From Nocardioides sp. BP30 (GTDB taxonomy: Bacteria; Actinomycetota; Actinomycetes; Propionibacteriales; Nocardioidaceae): a stretch of DNA of 64,000 nt. Location of the stretch: assembly GCF_029873215.1 (NCBI RefSeq), contig NZ_CP123620.1, forward strand, positions 1,612,001 through 1,676,000, written 5' to 3'. The notes beneath the pieces are model-generated. The model was given only the letters and a program-made list of their open reading frames with translations, made no database searches and was not told the origin of the DNA. The position numbers and the translations under genes were made by a program. Shown here piece after piece: positions 46,674 through 56,035 of this stretch (positions are counted from its first letter, which is position 1; every line of letters begins with the position of its first letter).

Positions 46674-47621
46674 ATGGCAGTCGTGACCATGCGCCAGCTC
46701 CTTGAGAGCGGCGTCCACTTCGGACACCAGACCCGTCGCTGGAACCCGAAGATGAAGCGCTTCATCATGACCGAGCGCAACGGCATCTACATCATCGACC
46801 TGCAGCAGTCGCTGGCCTACATCGACCGCTCCTACGCCTTCATCAAGGAGACGGTCGCCAAGGGCGGCACCATCCTGTTCGTCGGCACCAAGAAGCAGGC
46901 TCAGGAGGCCATCGCCGAGCAGGCGACCCGCGTCGGTCAGCCCTACGTCAACCAGCGCTGGCTGGGCGGCATGCTGACGAACTTCTCGACCGTGCACCAG
47001 CGGATCAACCGCCTCAAGGAGCTCGAGGAGATCGACTTCGACGACGTGGCCGGTTCCGGCCGCACGAAGAAGGAGCTCCTGCAGATGCGCCGCGAGAAGG
47101 ACAAGCTGTCGAAGACCCTCGGTGGTCTGCGCGACATGGGTCGCACCCCGACCGCTGTCTGGATCGTCGACACCAACAAGGAGCACCTCGCCGTCGAGGA
47201 GGCCCGCAAGCTCAAGATCCCGGTCATCGCGATCCTCGACTCCAACTGCGACCCCGACGACGTCGACTTCCCGATCCCGGGCAACGACGACGCCATCCGC
47301 GCGGTCGGCCTGCTGACCCGCGTCGTCGCCGACGCTGTGGCCGAGGGCCTGATCGCCCGTTCGGGTGCGAAGACCGAGGGCGCCGAGGCCGGCGCCGAGG
47401 AGCCGCTGGCCGAGTGGGAGCGCGAGCTGCTCGCGACCCCGGCCGAGGGTGCCGAGACCCCTGCCGCCGCCGAGACGCCCGCCGCCGAGGCCTCCGCCGA
47501 GTCCGCTGAGACCCCCGTTGCCGCCGAGACCGCCGAGGCGACCGAGGCTCCGTCGACCGAGACCGCCGAGACCGCCGAGGCGACCGAGGCTCCGGCGACC
47601 GAGGCTCCGGCCGAGGCCTGA
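46674..47621 (+). CDS. rpsB: Ribosomal protein uS2 with acidic repeat tail
   Basis: A 315-residue protein. The first about 230 residues are S2 ([54 protein letters not shown]). After residue 245 there is an acidic Ala/Glu/Thr/Pro tail in which [10 protein letters not shown] occurs twice, encoded by a 30-base direct repeat. It binds the 30S body. The ATG is preceded by GGAAGAAG. Usual rpsB-tsf operon with tsf 35 bases downstream. Confidence 0.97.
   Translation: MAVVTMRQLLESGVHFGHQTRRWNPKMKRFIMTERNGIYIIDLQQSLAYIDRSYAFIKETVAKGGTILFVGTKKQAQEAIAEQATRVGQPYVNQRWLGGMLTNFSTVHQRINRLKELEEIDFDDVAGSGRTKKELLQMRREKDKLSKTLGGLRDMGRTPTAVWIVDTNKEHLAVEEARKLKIPVIAILDSNCDPDDVDFPIPGNDDAIRAVGLLTRVVADAVAEGLIARSGAKTEGAEAGAEEPLAEWERELLATPAEGAETPAAAETPAAEASAESAETPVAAETAEATEAPSTETAETAEATEAPATEAPAEA
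47523..47552 (+). repeat. 30-bp direct repeat in rpsB, copy 1
   Basis: Encodes [10 protein letters not shown]; identical over 30 bases to 47565-47594 at an offset of 42 bases. Confidence 0.85.
47565..47594 (+). repeat. 30-bp direct repeat in rpsB, copy 2
   Basis: Second copy of the tail-encoding unit of rpsB; length variation between strains is likely. Confidence 0.85.
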
Positions 47622-47656
47622 TCCGTTCCGTCCACCGACGTACAGAAGGACAACAC

Positions 47657-48466
47657 ATGGCTTACACCGCTGCCGACGTCAAGAAGCTGCGTGAGCTGAC
47701 GCAGGCCGGCATGATGGACTGCAAGAAGGCGCTCGACGAGACCGACGGCGACTTCGACAAGGCCGTCGAGCTGCTCCGCGTCAAGGGTGCCGCGAAGGCC
47801 GCCGCCCGTGCGGCCGAGCGCGAGGCGTCGGCCGGTCTGGTCGCCGCCTCGGGCAGCGCCCTGATCAGCCTCAAGGCCGAGACCGACTTCGTCGCGAAGA
47901 ACGAGGCCTTCATCACCGCCGCCCAGGCCATCGCCGACGCCGCGAACGCCGCCAAGGTCGGCGACGCCGAGGCTCTCAAGGCCGTCTCGCTCGGCGAGAA
48001 GACCGTCGGTGAGACGGTCGACGAGCTCGCCCGCACCATCGGCGAGAAGATCGAGCTGGGCGACGTCGCCTACTTCGAGGGCAACACCACCGTCTACCTG
48101 CACAAGAAGGCCTCCGACCTTCCGCCGGCGCTCGGCGTGCTCGTCGAGTACGAGGGCGACGAGGCGGCCGCGAAGCAGGCGGCCCAGCAGGCGGCAGCGC
48201 TGAAGGCCCAGTTCCTCACCTCCGACGAGGTCCCCGCGGACGTCGTGGAGAAGGAGAAGGACGTCCTGACCAAGAAGACGCTCGAGGAGGGCAAGCCCGA
48301 GGCTGCCGTCGCCAAGATCGTCGAGGGTCGCATCGGCGCCTTCTTCAAGGAGATCGTCCTGCTCGACCAGGAGTCGGTCTTCGAGTCGAAGAAGTCGGTC
48401 AAGCAGGTCCTGGACGCGGCCAACACGACCGTGACCCGGTTCGCCCGCTTCGAGGTCGGCGCCTGA
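47657..48466 (+). CDS. tsf: Translation elongation factor Ts
   Basis: A 269-residue protein. N-terminal UBA-like domain [22 protein letters not shown] and the dimerisation/core domain with [11 protein letters not shown] and [19 protein letters not shown]. It recycles EF-Tu-GDP to EF-Tu-GTP. ATG with AGAAGGA upstream. Followed by a strong hairpin before pyrH. Confidence 0.98.
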   Translation: MAYTAADVKKLRELTQAGMMDCKKALDETDGDFDKAVELLRVKGAAKAAARAAEREASAGLVAASGSALISLKAETDFVAKNEAFITAAQAIADAANAAKVGDAEALKAVSLGEKTVGETVDELARTIGEKIELGDVAYFEGNTTVYLHKKASDLPPALGVLVEYEGDEAAAKQAAQQAAALKAQFLTSDEVPADVVEKEKDVLTKKTLEEGKPEAAVAKIVEGRIGAFFKEIVLLDQESVFESKKSVKQVLDAANTTVTRFARFEVGA

Positions 48467-48514
48467 CGCACTCGGCGCGCACGTCACGTTCGTCAAGCAT
48501 CACCCGTACGACGA

Positions 48515-48562
48515 CGAAGGCCGGTCCGGTGACACACCACGTGCTCATCGGACCGGCCTTCG
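48515..48562. terminator. Strong hairpin terminator after tsf
   Basis: Fourteen-base perfect arms (CGAAGGCCGGTCCG and its complement) with a 20-base loop, extended by a short outer CGTACG pairing. It separates rpsB-tsf from pyrH. Confidence 0.7.
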
Positions 48563-48605
48563 CCGTACGCTCCCCCTACAGGACCGCTCGGCGGAAGGAT
48601 CACAT

Positions 48606-49319
48606 GTGACCGGTTACAAGCGAGTGCTGCTCAAGCTCTCCGGCGAGGTGTTCGGCGGCGGCAAGGTCGGGGTCGACCCCGACGTGGTGGAGAACGTCGC
48701 CCGAGAGATCAAGGCGGTCGCCGACACGGGCGTGCAGATCGCCGTGGTGACCGGCGGCGGCAACTTCTTCCGGGGCGCCGAGCTGCAGCAGCGCGGCATG
48801 GAGCGGGCCCGCGCCGACTACATGGGCATGCTCGGCATCGTGATGAACTGCCTGGCGCTGCAGGACTTCCTGGAGCGGATGGGAGTCGACACCCGCGTCC
48901 AGACCGCCATCACGATGGGTCAGGTCGCCGAGCCCTACATCCCGCGCAAGGCGATCCGCCACCTGGAGAAGGGCCGGGTCGTGATCTTCGGCGCCGGCAT
49001 GGGCATGCCCTACTTCTCCACCGACACGGTCGCCGTCCAGCGCGCGCTGGAGAGCAAGTGCGACGTCGTGCTGGTGGCCAAGTCGGGCGTCGACGGCGTC
49101 TACTCCGCCGACCCCAAGAAGGACCCGACGGCGGTGAAGTACGACGACCTCACCTACGAGCAGGCGCTGACCGAGGGCCTGCAGATCATGGACCAGACGG
49201 CGTTCGCGCTGTGCGGCGAGAACAAGCTCCCGATGGTCGTCTTCGGCATGGCGCCGGAGGGCAACATCCTGCGCGTCGTGCAGGGTGAGAGGATCGGTAC
49301 GCTCGTCAGCGCCGGCTGA
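48606..49319 (+). CDS. pyrH: UMP kinase
   Basis: A 237-residue protein of the amino-acid-kinase fold with [39 protein letters not shown] and [14 protein letters not shown]. It makes UDP from UMP and ATP; bacterial UMP kinase is hexameric and regulated by GTP and UTP. GTG start with GGAAGGA upstream. frr follows after 37 bases. Confidence 0.97.
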   Translation: MTGYKRVLLKLSGEVFGGGKVGVDPDVVENVAREIKAVADTGVQIAVVTGGGNFFRGAELQQRGMERARADYMGMLGIVMNCLALQDFLERMGVDTRVQTAITMGQVAEPYIPRKAIRHLEKGRVVIFGAGMGMPYFSTDTVAVQRALESKCDVVLVAKSGVDGVYSADPKKDPTAVKYDDLTYEQALTEGLQIMDQTAFALCGENKLPMVVFGMAPEGNILRVVQGERIGTLVSAG

Positions 49320-49356
49320 CCTGCGGAACCGGCGACAAGAACGCGACAGGAGTGAC

Positions 49357-49917
49357 ATGGCGATCAACGACATCCTCGACGAGGCCGACGACAAGATGGG
49401 TAAGTCGGTCGAGGCGACGCGCGAGGACTTCGCGACCATCCGCGCCGGCCGTATCACCCCGAGCGTGTTCAGCAAGCTGACCGCCGAGTACTACGGCACG
49501 CCGACGCCGTTGCAGCAGCTCGCGACGTTCACCAGCCCCGAGCCGCGCGTGATCAACATCGCGCCCTTCGACATCACCGCGATGCCGGCGATCGAGAAGG
49601 CGATCCGCGACTCCGATCTCGGCATCAACCCCTCGAACGACGGCAAGATCCTGCGAGCCGTCTTCCCGGAGCTGACCGAGGAGCGCCGCAAGGAGTTCAT
49701 CAAGCAGGCCAAGGAGAAGGCCGAGCAGGGCCGGGTGGCGGTCCGCCAGGTACGGCAGAAGGCCAAGCAGAACCTCGAGAGGCTCGAGAAGGACGGCGAG
49801 GTCGGCAAGGACGACGTCACCGGCGCCGAGAAGCGCCTCGACGCGTTGACCAAGAAGCACACCGACGTCATCGACGAGCAGCTCAAGAGCAAGGAGGCCG
49901 AGCTCCTCGAGGTCTGA
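49357..49917 (+). CDS. frr: Ribosome recycling factor
   Basis: A 186-residue protein matching RRF: KMGKSVEATREDFATIRAGR, YYGTPTPLQQLA, SDLGINPSNDGKILRAVFP and the long C-terminal helix with VRQVRQKAKQNLERL. It splits post-termination ribosomes with EF-G. ACAGGAG before the ATG sets the start. Typical pyrH-frr-cdsA operon, cdsA following after 15 bases. Confidence 0.98.
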   Translation: MAINDILDEADDKMGKSVEATREDFATIRAGRITPSVFSKLTAEYYGTPTPLQQLATFTSPEPRVINIAPFDITAMPAIEKAIRDSDLGINPSNDGKILRAVFPELTEERRKEFIKQAKEKAEQGRVAVRQVRQKAKQNLERLEKDGEVGKDDVTGAEKRLDALTKKHTDVIDEQLKSKEAELLEV

Positions 49918-49932
49918 GGAGCTCGCCCCGAC

Positions 49933-50814
49933 ATGGTGGATACGACGGGTACCGCCGTCCCGCCGCCCCCCAAGAAGGACTACGGCCGGGCCGGCCGCAA
50001 CGTCCCCGTCTCGATCGCGTCGGCGGTCGTGCTGCTGGTCGTCATCGGCCTGACGCTGTTCTTCTGGAAGACAGCGTTCATCGCTCTGGTCGCCGTCTGC
50101 GTCATCGCCGGGGTCTGGGAGCTGCGCCGAGGCCTGATGGCCAAGGACCTCGACCTGCCCGAGCAGCCGCTCATGCTGGGCGGCGTGGTGATGGTGGTGG
50201 TCGCCTACTTCTGGGGCGCGCCGGCACTGGTGACGGCCACTGCTGTGACAGCGCTCGCCACCATGCTCTGGCTGCTGCACCGTGGCGTCGACGGCTACGT
50301 CCGCACGGCGTCGGCCTCGGTCTTCGCGCTCGTCTACCTGCCCTTCCTCGGCTCCTTCGTCGCGTTGATGCTGCGCGAGGGGGGCACCTGGCACGAGACG
50401 GGGGTGGACGCCGGCGTGAAGGGCATCCTCACCTTCGTGCTGGTCACCATCGCCTCCGACATCGGCGGCTTCGTCGCCGGGGTCCTGTTCGGCAAGCACC
50501 CGATGGCCCCGGTCATCTCGCCGAAGAAGTCCTGGGAGGGCTTTGCCGGCTCGGCCGTCACGACGATCGCCGTCGGCATCGTGCTCGTCGTCTGGATGCT
50601 CGACGGCCACTGGTACATCGGGGTCGCCCTCGGCGCGATCGCCGTGGTGATGGCGGTCCTCGGCGACCTGGTCGAGTCCGTCATCAAGCGAGATCTCGGG
50701 ATCAAGGACATGAGCCAGATCATCCCGGGACACGGCGGACTGATGGATCGGCTCGACTCGCTGCTGGCCACCATCGCCCCGATCTGGCTGCTGCTGCACT
50801 ACGCCGTCTTCTGA
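49933..50814 (+). CDS. cdsA: Phosphatidate cytidylyltransferase
   Basis: A 293-residue membrane protein with about eight hydrophobic segments and the C-terminal CDP-diglyceride synthase signature running from GDLVESVIKRDLGIKDMS to GHGGLMDRLDSLL. It makes CDP-diacylglycerol for phospholipid and phosphatidylinositol synthesis. A Pro/Lys-rich cytoplasmic N-terminus precedes the first helix. Confidence 0.96.
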   Translation: MVDTTGTAVPPPPKKDYGRAGRNVPVSIASAVVLLVVIGLTLFFWKTAFIALVAVCVIAGVWELRRGLMAKDLDLPEQPLMLGGVVMVVVAYFWGAPALVTATAVTALATMLWLLHRGVDGYVRTASASVFALVYLPFLGSFVALMLREGGTWHETGVDAGVKGILTFVLVTIASDIGGFVAGVLFGKHPMAPVISPKKSWEGFAGSAVTTIAVGIVLVVWMLDGHWYIGVALGAIAVVMAVLGDLVESVIKRDLGIKDMSQIIPGHGGLMDRLDSLLATIAPIWLLLHYAVF

Positions 50815-50875
50815 GGCCTCCCGCCGTGAGCGAGTCGCTCGTCCTCCTCGCCCTCCCGAGATACCGTGAGGTGTG

Positions 50876-51232
50876 ATGTCGACCGAGGACACCGAGGACT
50901 CCGAGGACACCGAGGAGCGCGCACCCGCCGCCGAGCCCGGTTGGTGGCACCGCGACCATCCGACGTTCGCGGCCCTCGCCGGCTTCTACGCCGGGCTGAT
51001 CTTCGCGATCGTCGTCCCCGGCCTGTACGTCGGGATCCTCGCCGCGGTCCTCGGGCAGGACCGGGCCGAGGACCTGTTCCCGTTCGTGCTGGTCACCCTC
51101 GTCGTTCCGCTGCTGCTCGTGCTCAACCGCCGCACCCGACGCTTCGGCCGCTACATGTGGCTGGGCATGGTGAGCACGGCGGTGGTGGTGCTGGGCGTCG
51201 GCGCCGCCGTCTTCTGGTACATGATGCGCTGA
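50876..51232 (+). CDS. Small membrane protein with acidic N-terminus
   Basis: A 118-residue protein. Residues 1-20 are acidic (MSTEDTEDSEDTEERAPA), then three hydrophobic segments (about 32-55, 63-83, 92-116). I do not recognise a family. The start has no ribosome-binding site; TACCGT (50862-50867) ends eight bases before the ATG, or five before an in-frame GTG at 50873, which fits leaderless transcription. It may serve the phospholipid-membrane genes around it, but no evidence exists. Confidence 0.7.
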   Translation: MSTEDTEDSEDTEERAPAAEPGWWHRDHPTFAALAGFYAGLIFAIVVPGLYVGILAAVLGQDRAEDLFPFVLVTLVVPLLLVLNRRTRRFGRYMWLGMVSTAVVVLGVGAAVFWYMMR

Positions 51233-51280
51233 CCGGCTCACGTTTCGTGGTCTGTCGTGCGGCGGTGGGAGGATGGTGCG

Positions 51281-52405
51281 GTGAGTGACGCACCCAGGAC
51301 CCTCCCGCTGGTGATGGACGCCCCGCGCGGGCGCGCCAAGCCACCGCGGCACCTGGCCGACCTCACCCTCGCCGAGCGGCAGGAGGCTGCCAAGGAGGCG
51401 GGCCTTCCCGGCTTCCGCGCCAAGCAGGTCTCCGTGCACTACTTCGAGCGGCTGGTGCACGACCCCGAGCAGATGACCGACCTGCCCGCGGCCCAGCGCG
51501 CCGAGCTCGTCGCTACGTTCCTGCCTGATCTGATGACCTCGCTGCGCACCCAGAGCGCTGACGCCGGCACCACCGTCAAGACGCTGTGGAAGCTCTTCGA
51601 CGGCTCGCTGGTCGAGTCGGTGCTGATGCGCTACGCCGATCGGGCCACCATCTGCATCTCCTCCCAGGCCGGCTGCGGGATGGCCTGCCCGTTCTGTGCG
51701 ACCGGCCAGGGCGGCCTGCAGCGCAACATGTCGACGGCCGAGATCGTCCATCAGGTCGTGGTGGGTGCCCGCGCGATGGCCCGCGGCGAGGTCGCCGGCG
51801 GCCCGGGCCGGCTCTCCAACGTCGTGTTCATGGGCATGGGGGAGCCGCTGGCCAACTACCGCGCGGTGATGGGCGCCGTACGCCGCTTGACCGACCCCGC
51901 TCCGGAGGGGCTGGGTCTGTCCGCACGGCACGTCACCGTCTCCACCGTCGGCCTGGTCCCGCGGATCAAGCAGCTCGCCGACGAGGGTGTCCCGGTCACG
52001 CTGGCGCTGAGCCTGCACGCCCCGGACGACGAGCTGCGCAACGAGCTGGTGCCGATCAACAACCGCTTCTCGGTGGCCGAGACGGTCGACGCCGCCCACG
52101 AATACTTCACCAAGACCGGCCGCCGGGTCTCCATCGAGTACGCCATGATGCGCGGCATCAACGATCAAGCCTGGCGTGCGGATCTGCTCGCGGACGTGCT
52201 CAACGAGCGCGGCCGCGGCTGGGTCCACGTCAACCTGATCCCGCTCAATCCGACGCCGGGCTCGAAGTGGACCGCCTCGGATCCCGCCGACGAGCGCGAG
52301 TTCGTCCGCCGGCTCGAGGCCAAGGGCGTCGCCACGACGGTGCGTGACACCCGGGGACGCGAGATCGACGGGGCCTGCGGGCAGCTCGCCGCCGCCGAGG
52401 CCTGA
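51281..52405 (+). CDS. rlmN: 23S rRNA (adenine2503-C2)-methyltransferase RlmN
   Basis: A 374-residue radical-SAM enzyme. The iron-sulfur triad is in [11 protein letters not shown], followed by [29 protein letters not shown] and [20 protein letters not shown]. The C-terminal Cys involved in the RlmN/Cfr mechanism is in EIDGACGQL. It methylates A2503 of 23S rRNA and A37 of some tRNAs. GGGAGGA before the GTG at 51281 gives the start. Confidence 0.96.
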   Translation: MSDAPRTLPLVMDAPRGRAKPPRHLADLTLAERQEAAKEAGLPGFRAKQVSVHYFERLVHDPEQMTDLPAAQRAELVATFLPDLMTSLRTQSADAGTTVKTLWKLFDGSLVESVLMRYADRATICISSQAGCGMACPFCATGQGGLQRNMSTAEIVHQVVVGARAMARGEVAGGPGRLSNVVFMGMGEPLANYRAVMGAVRRLTDPAPEGLGLSARHVTVSTVGLVPRIKQLADEGVPVTLALSLHAPDDELRNELVPINNRFSVAETVDAAHEYFTKTGRRVSIEYAMMRGINDQAWRADLLADVLNERGRGWVHVNLIPLNPTPGSKWTASDPADEREFVRRLEAKGVATTVRDTRGREIDGACGQLAAAEA

Positions 52406-52463
52406 CCCCGCGCAGCGGCGGAGCGCCACCCGACATTCACCCGCGCGCCATCTGACCCTCAGC

Positions 52464-52486
52464 GTCACGTCGGTCACACCCGTCAC
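52464..52486 (+). repeat. Three GTCAC direct repeats at 9-bp spacing
   Basis: GTCAC occurs at 52464, 52473 and 52482, ending ten bases before the ATG of the mannosyltransferase gene. Regular spacing suggests a regulator site, but it is not a known consensus. Confidence 0.3.
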
Positions 52487-52495
52487 CGTCGAACC

Positions 52496-53677
52496 ATGAC
52501 CGTGACCGAGCTGCCCCTGCGGATGGGCCCGACCGACCGCCTTCGCGTGCTGGTGGTCAGCGAGTCGTTCCTCCCCCAGATCAACGGTGTCACCAACTCC
52601 GTGAGACGCGTCCTCGAGCACCTCGCCGCCGAGGGACACGAGGCCGAGCTGGTCGCCCCCACGGGCCCGGCGACGTACGCCGGCTTCCCGGTCACCCGCG
52701 CCCGCGGCGCCAGCCTGTGGTTCTACCGCGACTTCCGGATCGGTCTGGAGACCCGCCGCCGTCTCCGCTCGGTCATGCACCGCTTCCGGCCCGACGTCGT
52801 CCACATCGCCTCGCCCGCCACGCTCGGCTACCAGGCCGCGCGCGTCGCCGCGGACCTGGGCATTCCCACGGTGGCGATCTACCAGACCGACCTGGTCGGC
52901 TTCGCCCAGCGCTACGAGCAGAAGTACGGCCTCAGCGGGGGAGCACGTGCCATGGCAGCGCTCACCCGCAAGGTCCACCTGCAGGTCGACCGGACGCTCG
53001 CCCCCAGCACCGCCAGCCTCACCCAGCTCGACCAGCTCGGCGTCCCGCGCACCGTGCTGTGGCCGCGCGGCGTCGACGTGGAGGGCTTCCACCCCTCCCG
53101 GATCGACCGTGAGCTGCGCCGCCGGATCGCCCCCGACGGTCGGCTGATCGTGGGGTACGTCGGACGCCTGGCAGCGGAGAAGGAGCTGCCGCTGCTGGCC
53201 CACCTGGCCCACGACGACCGCTACGCGCTGGTCATCGTCGGCGGCGGCCCCGAGGAGCAGCGTCTGCGCGGGCTGCTCCCCGGGGCGCACTTCCTCGGCG
53301 TGCTCCACGGCGAGGAGCTCGGCGCCGCCTACGCCAGCCTGGACGTCTTCGTGCACACCGGCCGGCATGAGACCTTCTGCCAGGCAGCGCAGGAGGCGCT
53401 GGCCTCCGGCGTGCCCGTGGTGGCGCCGCGCTCGGGCGGTCCCGTCGACATCGTCAGTGACGGCGTGACGGGCCTGCTCTACCGCCCCGGCGACGGCGAG
53501 GACCTGCGCCGCAGCGTCGACTACCTGGCCGAGGACCCGGTGCTGCGCCGGACCATGGGCCGCTCGGCCCGGGTGGCCGTCCAGGGTCGGTCCTGGCACG
53601 CGATCAACCGTCGGCTCGTCGAGCACTACCGCGAGGTCATCGACGACCGGCTCGGCCGGTTCCGGCTCAGCGCCTGA
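52496..53677 (+). CDS. GT4 glycosyltransferase, MgtA/PimB-like alpha-mannosyltransferase
   Basis: A 393-residue GT-B protein. The N-terminal half has VVSESFLPQINGVTNSVRRV, HRFRPDVVHIASPATLGY and IYQTDLVGFAQRY; the C-terminal half has VGYVGRLAAEKEL and HTGRHETFCQAAQEALASG followed by a GGPVDIV nucleotide-binding loop. This pattern matches actinobacterial GDP-mannose-dependent mannosyltransferases of lipoglycan synthesis (MgtA). It could extend a lipomannan-type anchor. Its end overlaps the convergent LOG gene by 11 bases. Confidence 0.85.
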   Translation: MTVTELPLRMGPTDRLRVLVVSESFLPQINGVTNSVRRVLEHLAAEGHEAELVAPTGPATYAGFPVTRARGASLWFYRDFRIGLETRRRLRSVMHRFRPDVVHIASPATLGYQAARVAADLGIPTVAIYQTDLVGFAQRYEQKYGLSGGARAMAALTRKVHLQVDRTLAPSTASLTQLDQLGVPRTVLWPRGVDVEGFHPSRIDRELRRRIAPDGRLIVGYVGRLAAEKELPLLAHLAHDDRYALVIVGGGPEEQRLRGLLPGAHFLGVLHGEELGAAYASLDVFVHTGRHETFCQAAQEALASGVPVVAPRSGGPVDIVSDGVTGLLYRPGDGEDLRRSVDYLAEDPVLRRTMGRSARVAVQGRSWHAINRRLVEHYREVIDDRLGRFRLSA

Positions 53678-54572
53678 CCAGCGCGGCCACCTCGTCGACG
53701 CTGTCGACCAGGTGGACGTGGCCGGCCATCACGGATTCGCCCGCGAGCGCCTGCAGCAGCGGCCACGCGGGCAGCACCTCGGTCCAGTACGCGCGACCCA
53801 GCAGGATCATGGGGGCGACCCGATCCGGGGTGGCGTAGTAGTTCTCGCAGGCATCCTGGAAGACCTCCTGGACGGTGCCGGCGGCACCGGGCAGGAAGAC
53901 GATGCCGGCGTCGCAGATCTCGAGCAGGATCGCCTCGCGGGTGGCGTTGCGGAAGTACTTCGCGACCGCGTCGCAGAACACGTTGGGCGGCTCATGGCCG
54001 TAGAACCAGGTCGGGATGCCGAGCGAGGTCGGCTGCTGCCTGCCACCGGCGTACCCGGCCCGCACCGTCATCGCCGCCACCATCCAGTCCTGGATCGAGG
54101 GTGCGAAGCCCGGCACCTCCGCGAGCCCGTCGATCGCGGTGGTGACCGCCTCGAGGGGGTAGGTCGCCAACCAGGCCCCGAGGTTGGCCGCCTCCATCGC
54201 GCCCGGTCCGCCGCCGGTGGCGACCACGTGCCGCCGGCCCAGCACATGACCGAGCCTGGCGGCGGCGCGGTACGTCTGGTCGCCGCGCTGCGCGGCGTGG
54301 CCGCCCATCACCCCGACCAGATGCCGTCCCGCGACCCAGGCGTCCAGGGCCTCGTCGATGCCGAAGTCGTGCAGTGCCCGGACACGGGCCCGCTCGCGGG
54401 TGTGCTGCTCGCGGGACCAGGAGTAGGCGCGGGCGTCGAGGGAGTCGACGTACGCCGGGGTGTCGTACAGCTCCTCGGGCGTGTAGAGCGTCGTGCGCTC
54501 CGGATCGACGGGCGCCCGCGCCACCGGCGGTGCGAGCGGGACGGGGCGGTGGCGGACGGGACGGCGCTTCAC
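53667..54572 (-). CDS. LOG-family (TIGR00730-like) protein
   Basis: A 301-residue protein with VATGGGPGAMEAANLGAWL and VFLPGAAGTVQEVFQD, close to the GGGxGxMGA and PGGxGTxxE nucleotide-binding motifs of LOG proteins that release cytokinin-type bases from nucleoside monophosphates. The second motif is altered (PGAAGT for PGGxGT) but keeps the Thr and Glu. The GTG start at 54572 follows TACGTT by seven bases (leaderless type). In bacteria the natural substrate is uncertain. Confidence 0.78.
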   Translation of the reverse strand: MKRRPVRHRPVPLAPPVARAPVDPERTTLYTPEELYDTPAYVDSLDARAYSWSREQHTRERARVRALHDFGIDEALDAWVAGRHLVGVMGGHAAQRGDQTYRAAARLGHVLGRRHVVATGGGPGAMEAANLGAWLATYPLEAVTTAIDGLAEVPGFAPSIQDWMVAAMTVRAGYAGGRQQPTSLGIPTWFYGHEPPNVFCDAVAKYFRNATREAILLEICDAGIVFLPGAAGTVQEVFQDACENYYATPDRVAPMILLGRAYWTEVLPAWPLLQALAGESVMAGHVHLVDSVDEVAALVRR

Positions 54573-54579
54573 GAGCGTC

Positions 54580-54585
54580 AACGTA
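54580..54585 (-). promoter_or_regulatory. -10 hexamer TACGTT for the leaderless LOG gene
   Basis: Read on the minus strand, TACGTT ends seven bases before the GTG at 54572 with no ribosome-binding site between. Confidence 0.45.
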
Positions 54586-54658
54586 CGCCGAGCCACGTCG
54601 GGTGCTCCCACGGGCTTGGCGGACGCGGCGGCTCCGCACGCGCGGGCCATCAGCTCGG

Positions 54659-56035
54659 CTAGCCCAGCAGCGGTGCCACCGCGCGCGCCAGCAGCGAGGG
54701 GCGCCCGGTCAGCTGCTCCTCGCCGTCGGCCAGCGTCATCGCGCTGAGCCCCACGTTGACGCCCAGCCAGCGCAGCGGTTCGGGCTCCCAGTCGGGGGAG
54801 CGATGACCGACCCAGGGCAGTGCCGTCAGCTCCGAGCTCGCGCCCAGGACGAGGTCGCGGAGGGTGCGTCCGGCCAGGTTGGTCGTCGAGACGCCGTCGC
54901 CGACGTACCCGCCGGCCCATCCCAGGCCGGTGCCGGTGTCCAGCCCGACCGAGGCGCACCAGTCCCGCGCGATCCCGAGCGGTCCGCCCCAGGCATGGGT
55001 GAACCGGGTGCCGTGCAGCACCGGGAACATCTCGACCACCGTGGTGCGCAGCTTGGCGAAGACCTTCTCGTTGCGCTCGTGCTGGGGCGCGATCCGCGAG
55101 CCGAACGGGTACGGCGCGCCGCGGCCTCCGAAGACCAGCCGATCGTCTGCGGTGCGCTGACCGTAGACGATGAGGTGGCGGTGGTCGCTGAAGGTCTCGC
55201 GCCGCGCCAGCCCGATCTCGTCCCAGACCGAGGAGGGCAGCGGCTCGGTCGCGACGATGAGGGAGTAGACGGGGATGACAGCGCGCGAGAGGCCGGGCAG
55301 GGCAGCGGTGTAGCCCTCGGTGGCACGCACCACGACGTCGGCGTGGACGGTGCCGCGCTCGGTCACGGCCCGGTGCGGCCGGATAGCAGTGACCCTCGTG
55401 CGCTCGTGGATGGTCACGCCGTACCGCTCGACGGTCGCGGCCAGGCCACGGGCCAGCTTCGCCGGATGCAGCGCCGCGCAGTCGGGGGTGTACGTCGCGC
55501 CCAGCACCCCGGTGGCGTTCAGCCTCGACCGTGCCTCGGCTGCCGAGAGCAGGGTGACGTCGTCGGCCCCCGAGGCCGTCGCCGCGGCGGCCTCCGCGCG
55601 GGCGCGCGCCAGCTGCGGCCGCGTCCGGGCGAGGACGAGGGTGCCGCCCTTGGCCAGGTCCGCATCGATGCCCTCCGCGTCGGCGACCCGGATCACCTCG
55701 TCGACCGACGCGCGCATGGCCCGATGCTGCGCGGCCGCGGCCGCCGAGGAGGTCATCGCCGCCAGCTTCTCGAAGGAGGCGGGGAAGAGTGCCGAGCACC
55801 AGCCGCCGTTGCGTCCCGAGGCCCCGAAGCCGGCGGTCTCCGCCTCGAGCACGACGATCCGCAGATCGGGCCGCGCCTGCGCGAGGTAGTAGGCGGTCCA
55901 CATCCCGGTGTAGCCGGCGCCGACGATGGCGACGTCGCAGGTCACGTCGCCGGCCAGCGCGGGCCGCGGCACGAGCGGGTCACCGGCCGTCTCGTGCCAC
56001 AGCGAGAGGCCACGGTAGGCGCTCGGAGCGCTCAC
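54659..56035 (-). CDS. FAD-dependent oxidoreductase, PuuB/DAO-like (copy 1)
   Basis: A 458-residue protein. N-terminal FAD motif VAIVGAGYTGMWTAYYLA and GASGRNGGW, typical of DAO-family enzymes that oxidise amines (gamma-glutamylputrescine oxidase PuuB, glycine oxidase). C-terminal HAWGGPLGIARDW and GYVGDGVSTTNLAGRTLRDL close the FAD site. It follows the Lrp gene with a GTGA overlap at the end of the pot operon, so it probably oxidises the imported polyamine or a derivative. A paralogue is at 60911. Confidence 0.85.
   Translation of the reverse strand: MSAPSAYRGLSLWHETAGDPLVPRPALAGDVTCDVAIVGAGYTGMWTAYYLAQARPDLRIVVLEAETAGFGASGRNGGWCSALFPASFEKLAAMTSSAAAAAQHRAMRASVDEVIRVADAEGIDADLAKGGTLVLARTRPQLARARAEAAAATASGADDVTLLSAAEARSRLNATGVLGATYTPDCAALHPAKLARGLAATVERYGVTIHERTRVTAIRPHRAVTERGTVHADVVVRATEGYTAALPGLSRAVIPVYSLIVATEPLPSSVWDEIGLARRETFSDHRHLIVYGQRTADDRLVFGGRGAPYPFGSRIAPQHERNEKVFAKLRTTVVEMFPVLHGTRFTHAWGGPLGIARDWCASVGLDTGTGLGWAGGYVGDGVSTTNLAGRTLRDLVLGASSELTALPWVGHRSPDWEPEPLRWLGVNVGLSAMTLADGEEQLTGRPSLLARAVAPLLG

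Noticed and set aside
50720..53626. A 968-codon minus-strand frame opposite cdsA, rlmN and the mannosyltransferase
   Set aside because: Shadow frame; low-complexity composition and no motif, while the plus-strand genes match known families.
52496..53677. Glycogen synthase or sucrose synthase as identity for the GT4 gene
   Set aside because: Motifs and length fit the MgtA/PimB mannosyltransferase group better.
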